Counted from the stretch's first letter, positions 18,512 through 28,140 are shown. The stretch: DNA of 64,000 nucleotides from Bacteroidales bacterium (GCA_910575495.1 CAJTFS010000005.1:1-64000), one strand, 5' to 3'. Notes: generated by a model not told the origin, from the letters alone. Made by a program: numbers and translations.

Positions 18512-19081
18512 ATGAAGAAACTCCTGTTCCTGCTGCTCGCCGCTGCGGCACTGCTGGCGGCCGGCGACGCTGCCGCCCGAACCAAGAAACCGGTCGCCCC
18601 CGAAGACAAGGGCTGGTGGCTCGGCGGCGAAATCGGCCTCTGGCACAACACGGTAGAAGAGATCGACACCAATTCGTTCGTCTTCTCGCCGGAAGCGGGC
18701 TACGACTTCAACAAGCGCTGGGCCATCGGCGTGGGCATCGGCTATGCCGTGGCCGGCACCACCGACGAATTCGGCGACAGCGTCAACCTCAACATGTTTA
18801 TCTTCAATCCCTATGCCCGCTGGAAATACTGCAACGTAGGACGCCTGTCGCTTTTTCTCGACGGCGGAATCGGCGTGGCCGGCGGCGACATGGACGGAGT
18901 GAAAGTCGGCATCCAGCCCGGCGTGGCGGTCAGAGTGTCCGACCGCGTGCGCTTCCAGGCCCACCTGGGTTTCCTGGGCTACTGCACCAACTACTTCAAC
19001 GACGGAGTGGAGGACAGCAACGGCTTCGGGTTCAAACTATCGTCGTCCGATCTGAAGTTCGGCTTCTACTACACGTTCTGA
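18512..19081 (+). CDS. Small outer-membrane beta-barrel protein
   Basis: 189 residues. Signal peptide MKKLLFLLLAAAALLAAGDAAA, then alternating amphipathic strands (WLGGEIGLWHN, WAIGVGIGYAVAG, VKVGIQPGVAVRV) ending in an aromatic C-terminal strand (FGFYYTF), as in OmpA/OmpW-like porin-family proteins. Lies 39 bp after rarA and 8 bp before the phosphoesterase. Function unknown. Confidence 0.85.
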   Translation: MKKLLFLLLAAAALLAAGDAAARTKKPVAPEDKGWWLGGEIGLWHNTVEEIDTNSFVFSPEAGYDFNKRWAIGVGIGYAVAGTTDEFGDSVNLNMFIFNPYARWKYCNVGRLSLFLDGGIGVAGGDMDGVKVGIQPGVAVRVSDRVRFQAHLGFLGYCTNYFNDGVEDSNGFGFKLSSSDLKFGFYYTF

Positions 19082-19089
19082 CGCGCGGC

Positions 19090-19587
19090 ATGAAACGCAT
19101 CGGCATCATCTCCGACACCCACGGCACCTTCGACGGCAAGCTGCGCGAGTTTCTGCGCGATGTCGACGAGATATGGCACGCGGGCGACATCGGGTCGCTG
19201 GGCCTGGCCGACGAGATCGCCGCGTTCAAGCCCCTGCGCGCCGTCTCGGGCAACATCGACGGCGGACTCACGCGCCGGGTCTATCCCGACTTCGCGGAGT
19301 TCCGGTGCGAGGAGGTCGGCGTGCTGATGACCCACATCGGCGGCTATCCCCGCCGCTACGACCCGCGGGCCTTGGAGCGCATCCGGGCCGTGCAGCCGCG
19401 GCTTTTCATCGCGGGGCACTCGCACATCCTCAAAGTGATGTTCGACCCCGCCCACAACCTCCTGGCCGTCAATCCCGGCGCCGCCGGCGAATTCGGCTTC
19501 CACCGCGTCCGGACGGCCATCCGCCTGGTCATCGACGGTGCCGACATGCGCGACATGGAGGTGGGCGAATGGCCGCGCAGGCCCTGA
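19090..19587 (+). CDS. YfcE/MJ0936-type metallophosphoesterase
   Basis: 165 residues. Metal-binding motifs in order: ISDTHG, HAGDIG, SGNID, THIGG, GHSH. This is the compact phosphodiesterase fold of the YfcE/MJ0936 family. Last gene of the rarA operon, starting 8 bp after the barrel gene. The substrate cannot be inferred. Confidence 0.92.
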   Translation: MKRIGIISDTHGTFDGKLREFLRDVDEIWHAGDIGSLGLADEIAAFKPLRAVSGNIDGGLTRRVYPDFAEFRCEEVGVLMTHIGGYPRRYDPRALERIRAVQPRLFIAGHSHILKVMFDPAHNLLAVNPGAAGEFGFHRVRTAIRLVIDGADMRDMEVGEWPRRP

Positions 19588-19641
19588 CCGGGGAAAACGG
19601 CCGTGTCGTCGGCACGACTACGTACTGACCACAAAAACAAT

Positions 19642-19668
19642 AGGGAGCCGGGCTGAGCCCGGCTCCCT
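19642..19668. terminator. Bidirectional terminator between the phosphoesterase and Clp genes
   Basis: Perfect 12-bp stem AGGGAGCCGGGC / GCCCGGCTCCCT, 3-nt loop; a T-rich tract follows on the minus side. Confidence 0.85.
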
Positions 19669-19687
19669 TCTTCGAATCACTTCGGCG

Positions 19688-22144
19688 TCACGCCACCCTC
19701 AACCGTACGCCCTGGCCCTTGTCGGCCTCGACGACGACGGTATCGCCTTCGTGGAGCCGACCGTCGATGATCAAGGCCGAAAGCGGATCCTCGACATGGT
19801 CCATCAATGTGCGTTTGAGCGACCGGACGCCATAGCGCTGCTCGTAGCCCAGGGCCGCAAGACGCCGCTTGGCACCGTCGGTGATCTTGACCTTGTAGCC
19901 AAGCCGGCGCGTACGCGAAAAGAGCCCTTCCAGTTCCAGCTCGATGATGCGCTCCACATCGGCGGCCTCCAGCGTGCGGAAGACGACGATATCGTCGATG
20001 CGGTTGAGAAACTCCGGCGCGAAAGTCTGCTCCAGCGCCTTGCGGTACTCGATCTGCGGCGACAAGGTCTCCACCACGCTCTTCGACGTGGTGCTGTAGC
20101 CCACCTGCACCTGTTTCTGCGCTGCGGCGCGCGAGCCGACGTTGGAGGTCATGATGATGATCGTGTTGCGGAAATCGACCTTGCGGCCCGAACCGTCGGT
20201 GAGGTGCCCCTCGTCGAAGAGCTGCAGGAGCGTGTTGAAGACCTCCGGGTGCGCCTTCTCGATCTCGTCGAACAGCACCACCGAATAGGGACGGCGCCGC
20301 ACCGCCTCGGTCAGCTGGCCGCCCTCACCGTAGCCCACGTAGCCCGGAGGCGACCCGATCAGCCGCGCGACGTTGTGTTTCTCGCCGTATTCGCTCATGT
20401 CGATGCGGATAAGGCCCATGCGCTCGTCGAAAAGCCACTTCGACACCTCCTTGGCCAGCAGCGTCTTGCCCACGCCGGTGGGTCCCACGAAAAGGAAGAC
20501 CCCGATGGGCCGGCGCTCGTCCTTGAGCCCGGCGCGCGAGCGGCGGATGGTGCGCGAAATCTTCTCCACGGCAGCCTCCTGCCCCACCACGCGTCCGGCG
20601 AGATGGTCGTAGAGGGTCCGCAGACGCCCTGCTTCGCCGTCGGTGACCCGTTCGGCCGGAATGCCCGTCATGGCGGTGATCACCTCGCGGATGTGCTCCT
20701 CGGTGATCTCTACCGGATTGCACTCCAGCGAGCGGCGCCACTCGGAGCGCGTCTCGTCGATCTTCGAACGCAGGGCGATCTCGCGCAGACGGGCCGATGC
20801 GGCCTTTTCGTAGACCATCGCCTCGACCGCCTCGCGCCGTTCACGCTGCATGTCGCACACGGCCGACTCCATCTTGCGCAGCTCGTCCGGTTCGCAGGCC
20901 GAACGGAGATGGACGCGCGAACCGGCCTCGTCCAGCACGTCGATCGCCTTGTCGGGGAAAAAGCGGTCGCTAATGTAACGTTCGGTCAGCGCCACGCAAG
21001 CCTGCAGCGCCTCCTCGGTGTAGCGCACCTTGTGGTGGCGCTCGTAGTGGGGCGCGATGTTGCGCAGAATCTGCAACGTCTGCTCGGGCGTCGTAGGCTC
21101 GACCACCACCTTCTGGAAACGGCGCTCAAGAGCCGCATCGCTCTCGATGTTCTCGCGGTATTCGTCGAGCGTCGTGGCGCCGATGGTCTGCAGCTCGCCG
21201 CGCGCGAGGGCGGGCTTGAGGATGTTGGCCGTGTCGAGGCTGCCCTGCGTCGAACCGGCCCCGACGATGGTGTGTATCTCGTCGATGAAGATGATCGTGT
21301 CCTTGGCCTTGCGCAGCTCGTCCAGCAATTGCTGCATGCGCTCCTCGAACTCGCCGCGGAACTTGGTGCCGGCCACCAGCGACGAGACGTCGAGCGAAAA
21401 GAGCGTCTTGTCGGCGATGGTGTAGGGCACCTGGCCGGCGGCGATGCGCAGGGCCAGCCCCTCGACGATGGCGCTTTTGCCCACGCCGGCTTCGCCTATG
21501 AGTATCGGGTTGTTCTTCTTGCGGCGCGAGAGAATCTGCACCACGCGCTCGATCTCCTGCTCGCGCCCCACGACCGGGTCGATGCGCCCCTCGCGGGCCA
21601 TGCGCGTGAGGTTGACGCCGAACTTGTCGAGCAGGTGCGGCTCCTCCTTCTCCTCGGGCCGGTTGGCCGCATTGAAGTCGAGCATGTGCACCTGGATCTC
21701 GGCGCGGAAATCGTCGCCCACGGCGAACTTCTGCAGGTCGGCGGCGATGACCTCGGCCGTGACGCCGTACATCTCCAGCGCCCGGGCCGTAGCGGTGGCG
21801 GGATCGGCGGCGACCACGCGCAGGGCATGGGCCGTGGAGATGCTGCGCACGGCGCCCGACTTCTCGCGCAGTTCGTCGGCGAAGCCGCGGTAGAACGTTT
21901 CGGGGTCGCACGGCTCTTCCTGCGGCTTGTCGTTGGTTATCTCGTGTTCGATGCGCAGACGGATCTGATAGACCTCCCAGTCCTTCAGCCGGGCCGAGAG
22001 AAGCTGGAACGCCAGGGAACCCTCCTCGCGCAGCAGTTCGAGTGCGAAGTGGTCCTTCAGCGACCGGGTGATGCCCGCTTTGGCGGTGTTGAACGCGGCG
22101 CGAGCAAGGACGCCTTCGAGCGTCTTCGAAATTTTCATTTGCAT
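19688..22144 (-). CDS. ClpA/ClpC-type AAA+ protease chaperone
   Basis: 818 residues. A short N-domain, then two AAA+ modules. Module 1: Walker [10 protein letters not shown] near residue 220, Walker [11 protein letters not shown]. Module 2: Walker A GPTGVGKT near residue 530, [13 protein letters not shown], Walker [12 protein letters not shown]-terminal D2-small domain. A coiled middle segment (about 420-460) is short, so it is ClpA/ClpC-like rather than ClpB. It unfolds substrates for a ClpP-type peptidase. The open frame extends far upstream across ung, but only the ATG at 22144 (MQMKISK) makes biological sense; MKISK at 22138 is an alternative. Confidence 0.92.
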   Translation of the reverse strand: MQMKISKTLEGVLARAAFNTAKAGITRSLKDHFALELLREEGSLAFQLLSARLKDWEVYQIRLRIEHEITNDKPQEEPCDPETFYRGFADELREKSGAVRSISTAHALRVVAADPATATARALEMYGVTAEVIAADLQKFAVGDDFRAEIQVHMLDFNAANRPEEKEEPHLLDKFGVNLTRMAREGRIDPVVGREQEIERVVQILSRRKKNNPILIGEAGVGKSAIVEGLALRIAAGQVPYTIADKTLFSLDVSSLVAGTKFRGEFEERMQQLLDELRKAKDTIIFIDEIHTIVGAGSTQGSLDTANILKPALARGELQTIGATTLDEYRENIESDAALERRFQKVVVEPTTPEQTLQILRNIAPHYERHHKVRYTEEALQACVALTERYISDRFFPDKAIDVLDEAGSRVHLRSACEPDELRKMESAVCDMQRERREAVEAMVYEKAASARLREIALRSKIDETRSEWRRSLECNPVEITEEHIREVITAMTGIPAERVTDGEAGRLRTLYDHLAGRVVGQEAAVEKISRTIRRSRAGLKDERRPIGVFLFVGPTGVGKTLLAKEVSKWLFDERMGLIRIDMSEYGEKHNVARLIGSPPGYVGYGEGGQLTEAVRRRPYSVVLFDEIEKAHPEVFNTLLQLFDEGHLTDGSGRKVDFRNTIIIMTSNVGSRAAAQKQVQVGYSTTSKSVVETLSPQIEYRKALEQTFAPEFLNRIDDIVVFRTLEAADVERIIELELEGLFSRTRRLGYKVKITDGAKRRLAALGYEQRYGVRSLKRTLMDHVEDPLSALIIDGRLHEGDTVVVEADKGQGVRLRVA

Positions 22145-22282
22145 GTTGCGTCGTTTTTTTGAATTCGCAGAAAAAACGGCGCAGCCGCACCCTTTATTGT
22201 ATGGAGGCCGCGGGGTGCTCCGTGCGGTCGCGGCGCATGTGCGGAACATGCTGGAAACGAAGCCCCGCCGGCACAATGCGAA

Positions 22283-22307
22283 GCCGGCCGACTTTTCGTC
22301 GGCCGGC
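22283..22307 (-). terminator. Terminator downstream of ung
   Basis: Perfect 10-bp stem GCCGGCCGAC / GTCGGCCGGC with a TTTTC loop, 47 bp past the ung stop. Confidence 0.65.
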
Positions 22308-22353
22308 AACATGATGCTGAAAATACCGGGAAATCGGCTTTTCCGGCCGTCGG

Positions 22354-23016
22354 CTACCACACGATGGGCTCCTTGCCCACGGACCGGAGGTATTCGTTGG
22401 CGCGCGAGAAGTGGCGGCACCCGAAGAACCCGCGGTAGACCGAGAGCGGCGAGGGGTGCACGGCCTTGAGGATGCAGTTGCGCTGCGGATCGGCGATGGC
22501 GCCCTTGCGCTGGGCGTAGCTGCCCCACAACATGTAAACGATGCCCTGCTTGCGCTCGTTGATGACCCGCACCACGGCGTCGGTGAAAGTTTCCCACCCG
22601 TGGCCCGCATGCGACGCCGCCTCGTGCGCCCGCACCGTCAGCACGGCGTTGAGCAGCAGCACGCCCTGCTCGGCCCAGCGGTCGAGGTTGCCCGACGGCG
22701 GAACCGCCGTTCCCGTATCGTCCGACACCTCCTTGAAGATGTTCTGCAGCGACGGCGGAAAGGGCACGCCGTCGCCCACCGAGAAACAGAGACCGTTGGC
22801 CTGCCCGGGACCGTGGTAGGGGTCCTGACCGATGACGACCACCTTGAGCCGCTCGAACGGGCACTTGTCGAAAGCCCGGAAGATGTTGCTTCCGCGCGGG
22901 TAGACGCGGCGCGCGGCATACTCCTGCCGCACGAAGTCGGTCAGTTCGCGGAAGTAGGGTTTCTCGAATTCGGGAGCCAGCAACTCTTTCCAGTCGGCGG
23001 CGATCTTTACGTCCAT
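22354..23016 (-). CDS. ung: Uracil-DNA glycosylase, family 1
   Basis: 220 residues. Family-1 motifs: GQDPYHG with catalytic Asp, the FPPSLQNIFKE segment, LLLNAVLTVR, WGSYAQ, and HPSPLSVYRGF with catalytic His. Removes uracil from DNA as the first step of base-excision repair. Full length for the family. A weak -7 box lies 17 bp upstream. Confidence 0.96.
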   Translation of the reverse strand: MDVKIAADWKELLAPEFEKPYFRELTDFVRQEYAARRVYPRGSNIFRAFDKCPFERLKVVVIGQDPYHGPGQANGLCFSVGDGVPFPPSLQNIFKEVSDDTGTAVPPSGNLDRWAEQGVLLLNAVLTVRAHEAASHAGHGWETFTDAVVRVINERKQGIVYMLWGSYAQRKGAIADPQRNCILKAVHPSPLSVYRGFFGCRHFSRANEYLRSVGKEPIVW

Positions 23017-23033
23017 GGGATGCTAATTTTGCG

Positions 23034-23041
23034 TAAATGTA
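23034..23041 (-). promoter_or_regulatory. Weak -7 box (TACATTTA) for ung
   Basis: One base off TAnnTTTG, 17 bp before ATG 23016. Confidence 0.45.
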
Positions 23042-23365
23042 ATGAAAAGTTCGCGGAATCCCCCGATTCTTCACGGAAAATCGACTTCTTCCTGCTGCCC
23101 GATACGATTCTCAGCCGCGCCGGCTCCCGCCGGTTTGCCGTTCGGACACAGCCGCCCGACGAACGGAGCAAGAGAGCGCCGCGCCGTCGAGAAGCCGTTC
23201 GCCCGCACCTCTTTCGCAAATCCCACAGCGCCCCGTGCATGCCGCAGCATCTTGCAAAAACTCGAAACCGAACATCCCGGCAAAGAACGCACAACAACCT
23301 GTGCCGTTCATAAACAAAGGGTTGCAAATCTCTACCGGATAATTGCGAATTGATTTTACATGCAC
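23042..23365. other. Gene-free stretch between ung and the phosphatase gene
   Basis: About 320 bp. Nothing recognisable apart from the divergent promoters at its two ends. Confidence 0.5.
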
Positions 23366-23373
23366 TATCTTTG
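23366..23373 (+). promoter_or_regulatory. -7 box TATCTTTG for the phosphatase gene
   Basis: Exact match 22 bp before ATG 23396. Confidence 0.75.
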
Positions 23374-23395
23374 TTTTCAAAACGTCATCCCATCC

Positions 23396-24484
23396 ATGAA
23401 AAAACGCTTTCTCACACTGGCCGCATGCGCACTCGCCCTGTGCGCCGCCTGCACCGACCGCGAACCCGAAGTACGCAACGTCATCTACCTGATCGGCGAC
23501 GGCATGGGCCTCGCGCAGGTCTCCCTCCTGCAGGTCGCCGAAGAGTACCGGCCCACGGCTTTCGACCGCGCCCACAACGTTGCCCTGATCACCACCCGCT
23601 CGGCCAACAACCGAGTCACCGACTCGGCCGCCGCCGGCACGGCGCTGAGCTCGGGCTGCAAGACCCGCAACGCATCGCTGGGCCTCGACACCGCCGGGCA
23701 GCCGCTCGTACCGCTGACCGTCTGCGCCCGCGAACAGGGCATGCGCACCGGCCTGGTGGTCACCAGCTACCTCCACCATGCCACGCCGGCCGCTTTCTAC
23801 GCCCATGTCTCCAACCGCGGCCAGACCGACTCGATCACCTGCGACATGGTCCGAAGCGACATCGACCTGCTCTTCGGCGGCGGCCGCAAGGCGCTGAGCG
23901 ACACGCTCCCCGAGGGCGGCACACGCATCGATGCGTTCCGGGCCAAGGGCTATCGCATTGCGCTCGAACCCTCGCAGATCGATACGCTCAGCGGGCTTCC
24001 CGTGCTTGCCGCCGTGGCCGAACGCCACCTGCCCGCAGCCTCCGAACGCGGCGACTATCTCCCGCAGGCCACACGCAAGGCTCTCGAACTGCTGTCGGCC
24101 GACAACGACAAAGGATTCTTTCTGATGGTCGAGGGCTCGCAGATCGACATGGCCTGCCACGGCAACGATGCTCCCCGCGCGCTGGACGAGATGCGCGACT
24201 TCGAGCGTGCCGTAGCGGCCGCCATGGATTTCGCCGACCAACACCCCGGCACGCTGGTCGTCGTGACGGCCGACCACGAAACCGGCGGGCTGACGCTGCC
24301 CAGCGGCAAGGACGACTTCACGCTGCCCGAATCGGGCGTGCGCGCCGAATTCTCCACGGGCGGCCACTCGGCCACCATCGTCCCGGTCTATCTCTACGGC
24401 ACGGGCGCCGGACGCATCCGCGGACTGATGGACAACACCGACCTGGCCCAGCAGCTCAAAGCGATCATCGCCAAGGCGAAATAG
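23396..24484 (+). CDS. Alkaline phosphatase (PhoA family) lipoprotein
   Basis: 362 residues from ATG 23396. Lipoprotein signal LALCAAC with Cys near residue 19. Alkaline phosphatase motifs: IGDGMG (metal Asp), VTDSAAAGTAL with the catalytic Ser, VEGSQIDMACHGND, VVTADHETGGL and GGHSA. Hydrolyses phosphomonoesters in the periplasm or at the surface. Shorter than E. coli PhoA, as is usual for the compact Bacteroidetes form. The upstream Met at 23360 precedes the -7 box and is not used. Confidence 0.92.
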   Translation: MKKRFLTLAACALALCAACTDREPEVRNVIYLIGDGMGLAQVSLLQVAEEYRPTAFDRAHNVALITTRSANNRVTDSAAAGTALSSGCKTRNASLGLDTAGQPLVPLTVCAREQGMRTGLVVTSYLHHATPAAFYAHVSNRGQTDSITCDMVRSDIDLLFGGGRKALSDTLPEGGTRIDAFRAKGYRIALEPSQIDTLSGLPVLAAVAERHLPAASERGDYLPQATRKALELLSADNDKGFFLMVEGSQIDMACHGNDAPRALDEMRDFERAVAAAMDFADQHPGTLVVVTADHETGGLTLPSGKDDFTLPESGVRAEFSTGGHSATIVPVYLYGTGAGRIRGLMDNTDLAQQLKAIIAKAK

Positions 24485-24510
24485 CCTGACGGCCCGTTTC
24501 GCTGCAAAAA

Positions 24511-24546
24511 CGATCCCCGCAACGCTTCGGTGCATTGCGGGGATTC
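24511..24546. terminator. Bidirectional terminator between the phosphatase and M56 genes
   Basis: 10-bp core stem ATCCCCGCAA / TTGCGGGGAT, extended imperfectly on both sides, between convergent genes. Confidence 0.75.
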
Positions 24547-24577
24547 GTATTCGAAAGGGCAGATCGTACCGCCGGAG

Positions 24578-26539
24578 CTACTTTTCGCTGGCAGGCTCCG
24601 GTGTTTCGGGAACCGACATCTTGAAATCCACCGGCACGGTATACTTCACCCGAACGGGCTCGCCCTGCTGCATGCCGGGCGTCCACGAGCCTGCGGGAAC
24701 CGATTCGATCACACGCACGACCTCTGCGGCCAGCGACTTGTCGGGAGCCTGCAACACCTCCACAGCACCGACCGAACCGTCGCACTCGACAACGAACGCA
24801 ACGACGACCCGGCCCGAAATACCCTGCTCCAACGCCTCCACGGGATACTTAACCCGACTCTGCACCCAGGCGCGGAAATCCTGCAGATCGCCGCCCCGGA
24901 ACTTCGGCATCGTCTCGGCCATCAGACAAGGTTCATCCTCGCCGGCCGTCTCTGCGGTCTGCGACTTTGCGAAGGATGCCTCCTCGCCGGTCATGCTGCG
25001 AAACTCGACAGGCAGCGTATACTTCACCCGAACGGGCTCGCCCTGCTGCATGCCGGGCGTCCACGAACCTGCGGGAACCGATTCGATCACACGCAGCACC
25101 TCGTTCGTCAACAACCTGTCGGGAGTCTGCAACACTTTGATCGAGCTCATCGAACCGTCGCGCTCGACAACGAACGCAACGACGACCCGGCCCGAAATAC
25201 CCTGCTCCAACACCTCCACGGGATACTTAACCCGACTCTGCACCCAAGTGCGGAAATCCTGCAGATCGCCGCCCCGGAACTTCGGCATCGTCTCGACCAC
25301 CAGCCAAGGTTCATCGGCATCCGCCGCACCGCCGGGGGCCGGGGGCACCGTTCCGGACGCCCGGGTTTCGTTCTCTGCTGCGAAACCGACCACCACCATT
25401 TCGGGAACGGTCGTTGCGGAAGCCTCGCCGGAAGCGGAAACCGTAAACTCGAACACGCCGTTACGGCCTTTTTCGCCGTATTTCTCCACACCCTCCTCGG
25501 GCAGGAGCCTGCGAAGCCGAACCTGGGTGCCTTTATTGGCGCTTCCGAGCGTCCGGCCCAACTCGAAAGCCTCCTCCAGGGTTTGCACCTCCTTGCCGTT
25601 CACGATATAGAGCGGCTCGGGACGGTCGGCCGGCTGTTGCTCCGCCGCGGGGAGATTCCGGACATCAGAGGCCCTTGCGGTGAGCGAAAAAGCGCACAGC
25701 AGGCCGGCAAAGGCGAGAAGCGTTCCCGCCAGTCGCAGCAGGACGTACCTGCCGCCGAAGTGAGTGGTCATCATCTGAAAACGTTTTTTGGTTAATGAAT
25801 TCCGCAACCCGCTGGCTATGTCCGGACTATAGCCGCAGAGCTGCCTGAAAAGAGCGTTCATATAGTGTTCGCGGTCGAAACCGCCCGTCAGCACGTCGCG
25901 GTCCGCCTCGTATTCCTCGGCCTCGACGAGCCGCCGGGCCGCCAGCCACACGAAAGGATTCCACCACAGCAGCGCCTTCATGCACTCCATGGCGATGCGC
26001 TCGGCCGAATGCCGGTGGACGATGTGGCTTGTCTCGTGGGCAATGATAACCCGGCGGTCATCCGCCGGCGTTTCGGCCCACAGGTAGATCGTACGCCCGA
26101 ACGAAAAGGGCGAGACCCGCACCGGGAGCGACGCCACGCGCCAACGACCGGCCGAAATCATCACGGCACGCTTCCGCAGGCGCCGCATGGCGGCCGCCTG
26201 ACGCAACATGATGCCGGCCAGCCAAAGCGTACCGGCCAGCCAAAGGAGCACGACCACCGCTTCGAGCGTCGGGAAACTCCCGGCAGCCGCCGGCTCCGGG
26301 ACCCATGCCTCCACAGGTGCAAGCCCGACGGGCATCGTCGCCGGAACCGCTGGCATCGGCAAAGCGGGCAGCACCGGAATACGCAACCGCGGGACGACGC
26401 ACGCCGCCAGGGGCAGCAACAGCAGATAGCCGCGGCACCACCCGAACGACACGCGCCGGTCCAGCAGCAATCGGTAGGCGCCGAGCAGCACGCCGCTGCA
26501 CACGACGATTTTCAACCCTTCGATCAACAGCTCCTTCAT
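24578..26539 (-). CDS. BlaR1-type M56 membrane peptidase with two TonB C-terminal domains
   Basis: 653 residues. Three or four N-terminal membrane helices surround a gluzincin site HETSHIVH (zinc His/Glu, near residue 168), with EAEEYEADRD downstream; this is the BlaR1/MecR1 sensor-peptidase module. After a further helix (about 273-290) the periplasmic part has a plug-like TonB-receptor segment (PLYIVNGKEV) and two TonB_C domains, each with FRGGDLQDF, YPVEVLEQGISG or YPVEALEQGISG, and QQGEPVRVKYT. The pair is a 126-residue, 378-bp duplication. Overlaps the repressor gene by 4 bp (ATGA). It likely senses envelope stress and triggers cleavage of the BlaI-like repressor. Confidence 0.9.
   Translation of the reverse strand: MKELLIEGLKIVVCSGVLLGAYRLLLDRRVSFGWCRGYLLLLPLAACVVPRLRIPVLPALPMPAVPATMPVGLAPVEAWVPEPAAAGSFPTLEAVVVLLWLAGTLWLAGIMLRQAAAMRRLRKRAVMISAGRWRVASLPVRVSPFSFGRTIYLWAETPADDRRVIIAHETSHIVHRHSAERIAMECMKALLWWNPFVWLAARRLVEAEEYEADRDVLTGGFDREHYMNALFRQLCGYSPDIASGLRNSLTKKRFQMMTTHFGGRYVLLRLAGTLLAFAGLLCAFSLTARASDVRNLPAAEQQPADRPEPLYIVNGKEVQTLEEAFELGRTLGSANKGTQVRLRRLLPEEGVEKYGEKGRNGVFEFTVSASGEASATTVPEMVVVGFAAENETRASGTVPPAPGGAADADEPWLVVETMPKFRGGDLQDFRTWVQSRVKYPVEVLEQGISGRVVVAFVVERDGSMSSIKVLQTPDRLLTNEVLRVIESVPAGSWTPGMQQGEPVRVKYTLPVEFRSMTGEEASFAKSQTAETAGEDEPCLMAETMPKFRGGDLQDFRAWVQSRVKYPVEALEQGISGRVVVAFVVECDGSVGAVEVLQAPDKSLAAEVVRVIESVPAGSWTPGMQQGEPVRVKYTVPVDFKMSVPETPEPASEK
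24620..25330 (-). repeat. Internal 378-bp direct duplication encoding TonB_C domains
   Basis: Long near-identical stretches recur with a constant offset of 378 bp, for example the codons for VKYT at 24643 and 25021. The exact multiple of three keeps the frame and adds one domain. Confidence 0.85.
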
Positions 26540-26925
26540 GACTTCGACTTTTTGGCATTGCGCACGATTTCGAGAATCTCCTCCTGCTCGGCGGCCGAAA
26601 TCTTCTCATGGCGCGAAAAAAACGACACCAGCTGCACCAGCGAACCGTCGAAATAGGAAGTCAGCATCGACGACATCACGCTGCGGGCGTATGTCTCGCG
26701 GTCGATGAGCGGATAGTAGCGGTGGCTCTTGCCCTCAGCGGTATGGGCCACGAAGCCTTTGGTTTCCAATATTTTCAGAAAGGTGGCCACCGTCGTGTAT
26801 TTCGGCCGCGGCTCGGGCATCCGGTCGATGATTCCGTTCACCACGGCATCGCCCAACTGCCACAAAATCCGCATCACCTCCTCCTCGCCGCGGGTCAGCG
26901 CCTGGATCTGTCGTTCGTTATTCAT
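26536..26925 (-). CDS. BlaI/MecI/CopY-family transcriptional repressor
   Basis: 129 residues. Winged-helix DNA-binding domain (LTRGEEEVMRILWQLGDAVV ... YTTVATFLKILETKGFV) and a C-terminal dimerisation region (VSFFSRHEKISAAEQEEILEIV). The family is inactivated by proteolysis downstream of an M56 sensor, which is encoded next with a 4-bp overlap. Two inverted repeats about 280-320 bp upstream flank a promoter-like box and are the likely operators. Confidence 0.93.
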   Translation of the reverse strand: MNNERQIQALTRGEEEVMRILWQLGDAVVNGIIDRMPEPRPKYTTVATFLKILETKGFVAHTAEGKSHRYYPLIDRETYARSVMSSMLTSYFDGSLVQLVSFFSRHEKISAAEQEEILEIVRNAKKSKS

Positions 26926-27203
26926 GTTTCGTTTGTTTCGATCGTTCTGTTTGCTGTCTCATCCGCACCCTCGTGCGTCGCGTTCCGGAATCCGGAAGTT
27001 CGTGGCTTTCAGCTATTTCGTTATGGTCAGCGGCTCTGCTCTCTACGTATCGCCGCGCTCCGTCGCTAACCGCCTCGCGACCCGAAAACGCATCTGCATC
27101 CTTTGCTTCATCGCCCGATGTCCGGAGTTCCTCCGTTTTTGCGCCCGAAAATGCTCCTGTATTCCTCTGCAAGCACTCGGCGGATTTCCTGATGCAAGTT
27201 TAA
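26926..27203. other. Long leader or gap upstream of the blaI-like gene
   Basis: About 280 bp between the repressor start and the operator-like palindromes. No gene is convincing on either strand. Confidence 0.4.
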
Positions 27204-27219
27204 TACTAATTTTTTAGAA
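27204..27219. promoter_or_regulatory. Candidate BlaI operator 1 (imperfect palindrome)
   Basis: TACTAA-4 nt-TTAGAA, one mismatch from a perfect 16-bp palindrome of the same type as operator 2. Confidence 0.6.
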
Positions 27220-27222
27220 GAA

Positions 27223-27230
27223 CAAATATT
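27223..27230 (-). promoter_or_regulatory. Candidate -7 box (AATATTTG) between the two operators
   Basis: One base off TAnnTTTG on the minus strand, reading toward the repressor gene. Confidence 0.4.
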
Positions 27231-27232
27231 TC

Positions 27233-27248
27233 TACTAAAAATTTAGTA
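27233..27248. promoter_or_regulatory. Candidate BlaI operator 2 (perfect palindrome)
   Basis: TACTAAA-AA-TTTAGTA, perfect 7-bp arms. Its centre is 29 bp from the centre of operator 1, about three helical turns, on the other side of the -7-like box. Confidence 0.65.
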
Positions 27249-27284
27249 ATAAGACTAAAAAAGTACAGAAACAACCCCACCGGC

Positions 27285-27531
27285 AGATGCTTGGACGCAG
27301 CGCACGGAAAGCGCACTGGCCCGCCAAAACGTAACATACAGCGGAGCTACGGCCGCCGACTGGAACCGCAAGCCCGCAGCCGAAACGGCCGTGGCCGAAT
27401 AAGACGAGGAAGCCAGGTAACGGCCCAATACGCCGACGTCAGCCAAGGCTCCCGTCGTGCTGACGCGGTAGCCCGTAGCAGGTGCTGTATAGCAATCGCT
27501 CTTAATGAATGCCGCAAAGAGGGGAACAAAC
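27285..27531 (-). pseudogene. Orphan FISUMP/fimbrillin-like C-terminal module A
   Basis: The reverse strand encodes APATGYRVSTTGALADVG... ending ALSVRCVQAS, the C-terminal signature of Fibrobacter-succinogenes-type major paralogous (FISUMP) domains. There is no start, no signal peptide and no upstream part of the domain. It shares end sequences with modules B and C (agatgc-x-tggacgcagcgcacgg at one end, agcgattgc at the other), while the middle differs strongly. Confidence 0.65.
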
Positions 27532-27801
27532 TGTAATTAAAAATGAACGTTTTCGATAAGTCGAGAGCAGAGTCGAACTTGTTCGAGCTATGCCGAGACG
27601 AGAAAACCTGCCCGAAAGGGAATGATTAAGAATTAAAAATCGGAATTGGATAGTTCTGTGTTCTGACAGCGATTCGAAGAATCGAGCCGGCCGCAGTCTT
27701 CCCCGGCGGAGGTCCACACGGTGGGCCTGCAAACTCTTTTCAAAATCCGCCTTTTAGGCAGGCACACTGCGACCCGAAATAATCAAGGTCTTCGACCTTG
27801 C

Positions 27802-27853
27802 GCCCGGGGCCGGCTCGCATCGGAGATGCGACCCCCGCAGCCGGCCCGGGCGA
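27802..27853. repeat. Dispersed GC-rich hairpin repeat H1
   Basis: Reverse-oriented copy of the element GCCCGGGCCGGCT-gcggggg-TCGC...GCGA-GCCGGCCCCGGGC. Copies H2-H4 are at 33052, 38358 and 54143. Confidence 0.8.
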
Positions 27854-28061
27854 GCAAATCGACGGCTGCCCGATCATGGGACAATGCCCATTCTCAATTT
27901 TTAATTAATCCCCCTACGGGGTCTTGACTTCGCTTCCGCTCGGCAAAACTTGCAAGCAAGCTCTGCACTCGCTTAATCGCAAAGTTGTGCATTTTGAATT
28001 GTTCTCAGCTCTGCGGCAGACTGGAATATTCAACTACCCCTTGACGCATCGGTTTATAAAT

Positions 28062-28078
28062 CCCCGTTCTTAACGGGG
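28062..28078. repeat. CCCCGTT hairpin, copy 1
   Basis: CCCCGTT-ctt-AACGGGG. An identical copy with the same flanking aaat is at 38621-38637. Confidence 0.6.
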
Positions 28079-28140
28079 CAGCGGACTGCAGAATCTACAT
28101 TACCACGCTGGTGCGAACCGTAGTCCGCGCCACTCCGGGC
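28079..28140. repeat. 60-bp dispersed repeat, copy 1
   Basis: Shares accacgctggtgcgaacc and cactccgggc with 38771-38831 at nearly constant spacing, with scattered differences between. Confidence 0.65.

Noticed and set aside
19538..22162. 874-residue ORF opposite the Clp gene (and similar long antisense ORFs elsewhere)
   Set aside because: Antisense shadows caused by high GC codon use; residue composition is His/Arg-rich and non-protein-like.
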